Assembly (NCBI RefSeq): GCF_964199755.1
Contig: NC_133910.1
Location: 8,082,501-8,146,500, forward strand
Source: Larus michahellis
Lineage: Eukaryota; Chordata; Aves; Charadriiformes; Laridae
Direction of reading: 5' to 3'
Length of the DNA: 64,000 nt
In this document: positions 61,746 through 64,000 of the stretch, one piece after another
Position numbering within the stretch: the stretch's first letter is position 1
Layout: every line of letters starts with the position of its first letter
Notes under the pieces: model-generated
Database searches by the model: none
Seen by the model: only the letters and a program-made list of their open reading frames with translations
What the model was told of the DNA's origin: nothing
Translations under genes and position numbers: made by a program

Positions 61746-63367
61746 TTAGAAGTCATAGTAATAATCCAGCTTTGCATCCACAGTTTTACAGCCTTTATCT
61801 GAATAAATTCTCTCCTCTCTGGGGAAGTAGGTCATTTCATCAGCTATTCTGGTTAAAATGTCTTCATCCACAGCATAGCCACGTGATTCAATCTCCACCC
61901 GGACGCACATTTTCACATGTTTATATTCCAGTGGCAGGAAGGGAACAAAGTAGTCAATGAGATTTCTATCAATCAAGGTGCTGTGCCAAAATCCACCTAC
62001 AAAAGGAAAGAGAAGAGGTTTGTTTCTACTCTAAACGCTACTGTGGGTTAAATGACAGCAAGAGGCGTATCATAGCCCTCTGCTACATACCAGTAAGAAT
62101 TCACCTGTGTTTTTAGGGCCCTATAATGCACAGGTAAGCCCAAATATAAGCCCCTTCTCATGGTACTTTGTACATAAAGTTTTGTACAGACATACAAATG
62201 TGGTCCATTGGAGCCAAATAAATGAATTCTGACTGAATGCATTTAAGCCTTGCTCCCCAGGTGCCAGTCTCATACCTTCCCCTCTCTCACCTAGAGAAGA
62301 ACAGATTTTCTATCTTATCAGGTCTCCCAGACCAGCTTGCGTTGCTCCTTTTTTCAGAGACTGCACCTAACCTTTTAAAAAAACGCAATAGGTTTGCTTT
62401 CGATGCTACTTTTAGACCATAATTATATTAAAAACCCTTTTCACCAGAAGTCCTGTGCGAGAAAACCTAGGAGACACTGGACTGCCCACAGCAGGGCTGG
62501 CATGTCAGCTTGTTCCCCATAAATAGCTCCTAAATAACTGCTCCTAAATAACTAAATAATAGCAAGAAAGCCTAAGTGGATTGTGGACCAAGGAAGCGGT
62601 TTCCCCATAATAAAAAATTTTATTGGTTAAGGACTTTTCAGCTAATGCAATATCTTGCCTTACTGTCTAGACTTCCGTTTGCATTCTCTTTAGCCCATTA
62701 GTACATCAACAAGTGGACAGCGTAGACTTCCCCCAACATATGCAATCCACTGGACAGCAAATGTGCTGGTAGCCAAGGTGTACACAGGGCTCCTTAACCT
62801 TCGTTTCATCTCAAGAGCCATCTGTACGCCCCAAAACTGCATCGTAGCTCCTTGCTAGCCAAAAACTGGAGGGCCAGATCAAGTAGAAACCATAGCTGTA
62901 AAAAATGCAGCTAAATGCAGCCCATCCCTTTTGCGGAACTTTTACCACCTCAAAAGCAATCACAGTTTTACTCACTATTTTTGTTATTGAAGACTGACAC
63001 AGACAGTGCATTTTGCATATCTTGGAGCTGTATATCTTCCCTTCTCTTCCCGTTTCTCCAGAAATCTAGTGACACCTCTGTTATCTTTTCAGCTCCTGCA
63101 TTGCTAAGTTAAGAGAAAACAAAGATTGTAGCTAGAGGTAGTTTTAAAACACGTCATGTGTACAGAACAGCAAACCTGAGAAGGCACTTACCTGAGGAAT
63201 ATGAAGATGGCTTGTCGGTAAGACACCCCATCCAGAAACTCATAGTAGTCCAGGAATGGCTTGATGGAATCAATGAGTCCTGCATGCATTTTATCCATTT
63301 CATCAAATATGAAGAGCGATCTGGGACAGATGCTCACATTTCCCCGAATCCACGACTGCAACTGGTC
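61746..63367 (-). CDS. TOR1A: TOR1A, torsin-1A, exons 3-5 (5' part outside window)
   Basis: TorsinA is the ER/nuclear-envelope AAA+ ATPase altered in DYT1 dystonia. Minus-strand exons are 63367-63192 (176 bases), 63103-62976 (128) and 61996-61746, with the same lengths and phases as the equivalent TOR1B exons. Exon 3 encodes [12 protein letters not shown] (conserved sequon) and an intact Walker [16 protein letters not shown]. Exon 4 begins with sensor 1 NAGAE, and exon 5 includes [19 protein letters not shown] and sensor 2 SDKGCKT, ending KLDYYYDF (human KLDYYYDD). The human Glu302-Glu303 pair reads Asp-Glu here. Walker A and the signal peptide lie in exons 1-2 beyond the right edge. DYYYD at the C-terminus and the gene's orientation make TOR1A the clear call. 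Confidence 0.95.
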
Positions 63368-64000
63368 CTGAGCAGCATAAAAATAAAAGATATTCAAAGA
63401 GTTACGTTGAAAAGACAGAAAATAGCACTTCTGCTTATTGACTTTTGCCCTGAAAGAGTCATTTCAATTGTGTCATTTTAACACTTTTGGCTTCTTGACT
63501 AAAACATGGTTAAAAGCTGTAAATAAAACTAACAGAATCTCATGCTGGTTCTGAAAAAAATTCAAGACACCAAGAGACAGGATGGGACAAGCAGGAAATC
63601 TCCTCGCAAGAAAGATATTGCTGTAAGCACAGCAAAAATGAAAGCACACAGCAGGACAAAGGACAGGTACCACCAAGGAATAGCAACACATAGCAAAGCC
63701 CTGACATGCAAAACAATTACTTTTGGCTGCACTTTGGTCTAAACATCCTTAGGCACCAAAATTATGACTATTAATTACCTGAACAGCACCAGTGAGAAAT
63801 TACACCTGCAGTCACTGGCAAAAGTCAAAACAGAATTCAGCCCTCAACCCTGTGTTTTAATCATTCAGAAGTTAAATGAAGACAATTACAAGCCCTTCTT
63901 AAATGACAGTGTTGTTCAGAAGGGCTAATGGTTTATTGTATTTAAAGATTCTCTCACTTAAGTGTTACATTTAAGATCAATAATGAAGTAACTGGAAAAA
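63368..64000 (-). other. TOR1A: TOR1A intron 2 (start of)
   Basis: Upstream of the exon 3 acceptor (CTGCTCAG on the minus strand) no exon 2 is seen. Its Walker A signature GWTGTGKN is absent to the end of the window, so this is intron. Confidence 0.8.

Overview
The window looks like bird DNA from a GC-rich, gene-dense small chromosome. It carries CR1 LINE 3' ends with the usual terminal repeats, avian ERVL-type LTRs and very GC-rich introns. Gene order and orientation are PRRX2 (+), PTGES (-), an extra torsin (+), TOR1B (+), TOR1A (-). This is the amniote block found at human 9q34.11 and expected on chicken chromosome 17, plus one torsin gene that the human block lacks. The species cannot be named from sequence alone. 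There is one 200-base assembly gap (12011-12210).

Region by region: 1-14055 is GC-rich non-coding DNA, most likely PRRX2 intron 1. It holds an irregular minisatellite, a CR1 fragment, several AT-rich islands resembling developmental enhancers, and a CRE/TATA pair followed by a 32-codon ORF. PRRX2 exons 2-4 lie at 14056-15291, with a possible long 3' UTR to about 17.87 kb. 17.9-23.5 kb is intergenic with no recognisable gene. PTGES (microsomal prostaglandin E synthase-1) occupies 31203-25535 on the minus strand in three exons; its second intron uses a GC donor. 31.2-48.4 kb is mostly empty, with a dispersed repeat pair and one weak exon candidate.

The most interesting content is at 48.4-64 kb. 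Three torsin AAA+ ATPase genes lie in a row. A complete five-exon, 334-residue torsin (48469-51815) is open throughout and has the same exon phases as TOR1B. It departs from the torsin pattern at three functional places: Walker A ends in GKT instead of GKN, the Walker B acidic pair reads SE instead of DE, and the acidic pair deleted in human DYT1 dystonia is replaced by Leu-Ala. An ISRE-like motif lies 37 bases upstream of its start codon. TOR1B (52908-56809) is complete, with two sense-oriented solo LTRs in its introns and a cluster of CGTCA motifs in its promoter. TOR1A enters on the minus strand with exons 3-5 only and runs off the right edge.

Functionally, PRRX2 is a mesenchymal homeodomain regulator and PTGES is the inducible last step of PGE2 synthesis. 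The torsins are ER/nuclear-envelope ATPases activated by LAP1/LULL1. The extra torsin reads as a divergent tandem duplicate that may have altered nucleotide handling or cofactor use and may respond to interferon.
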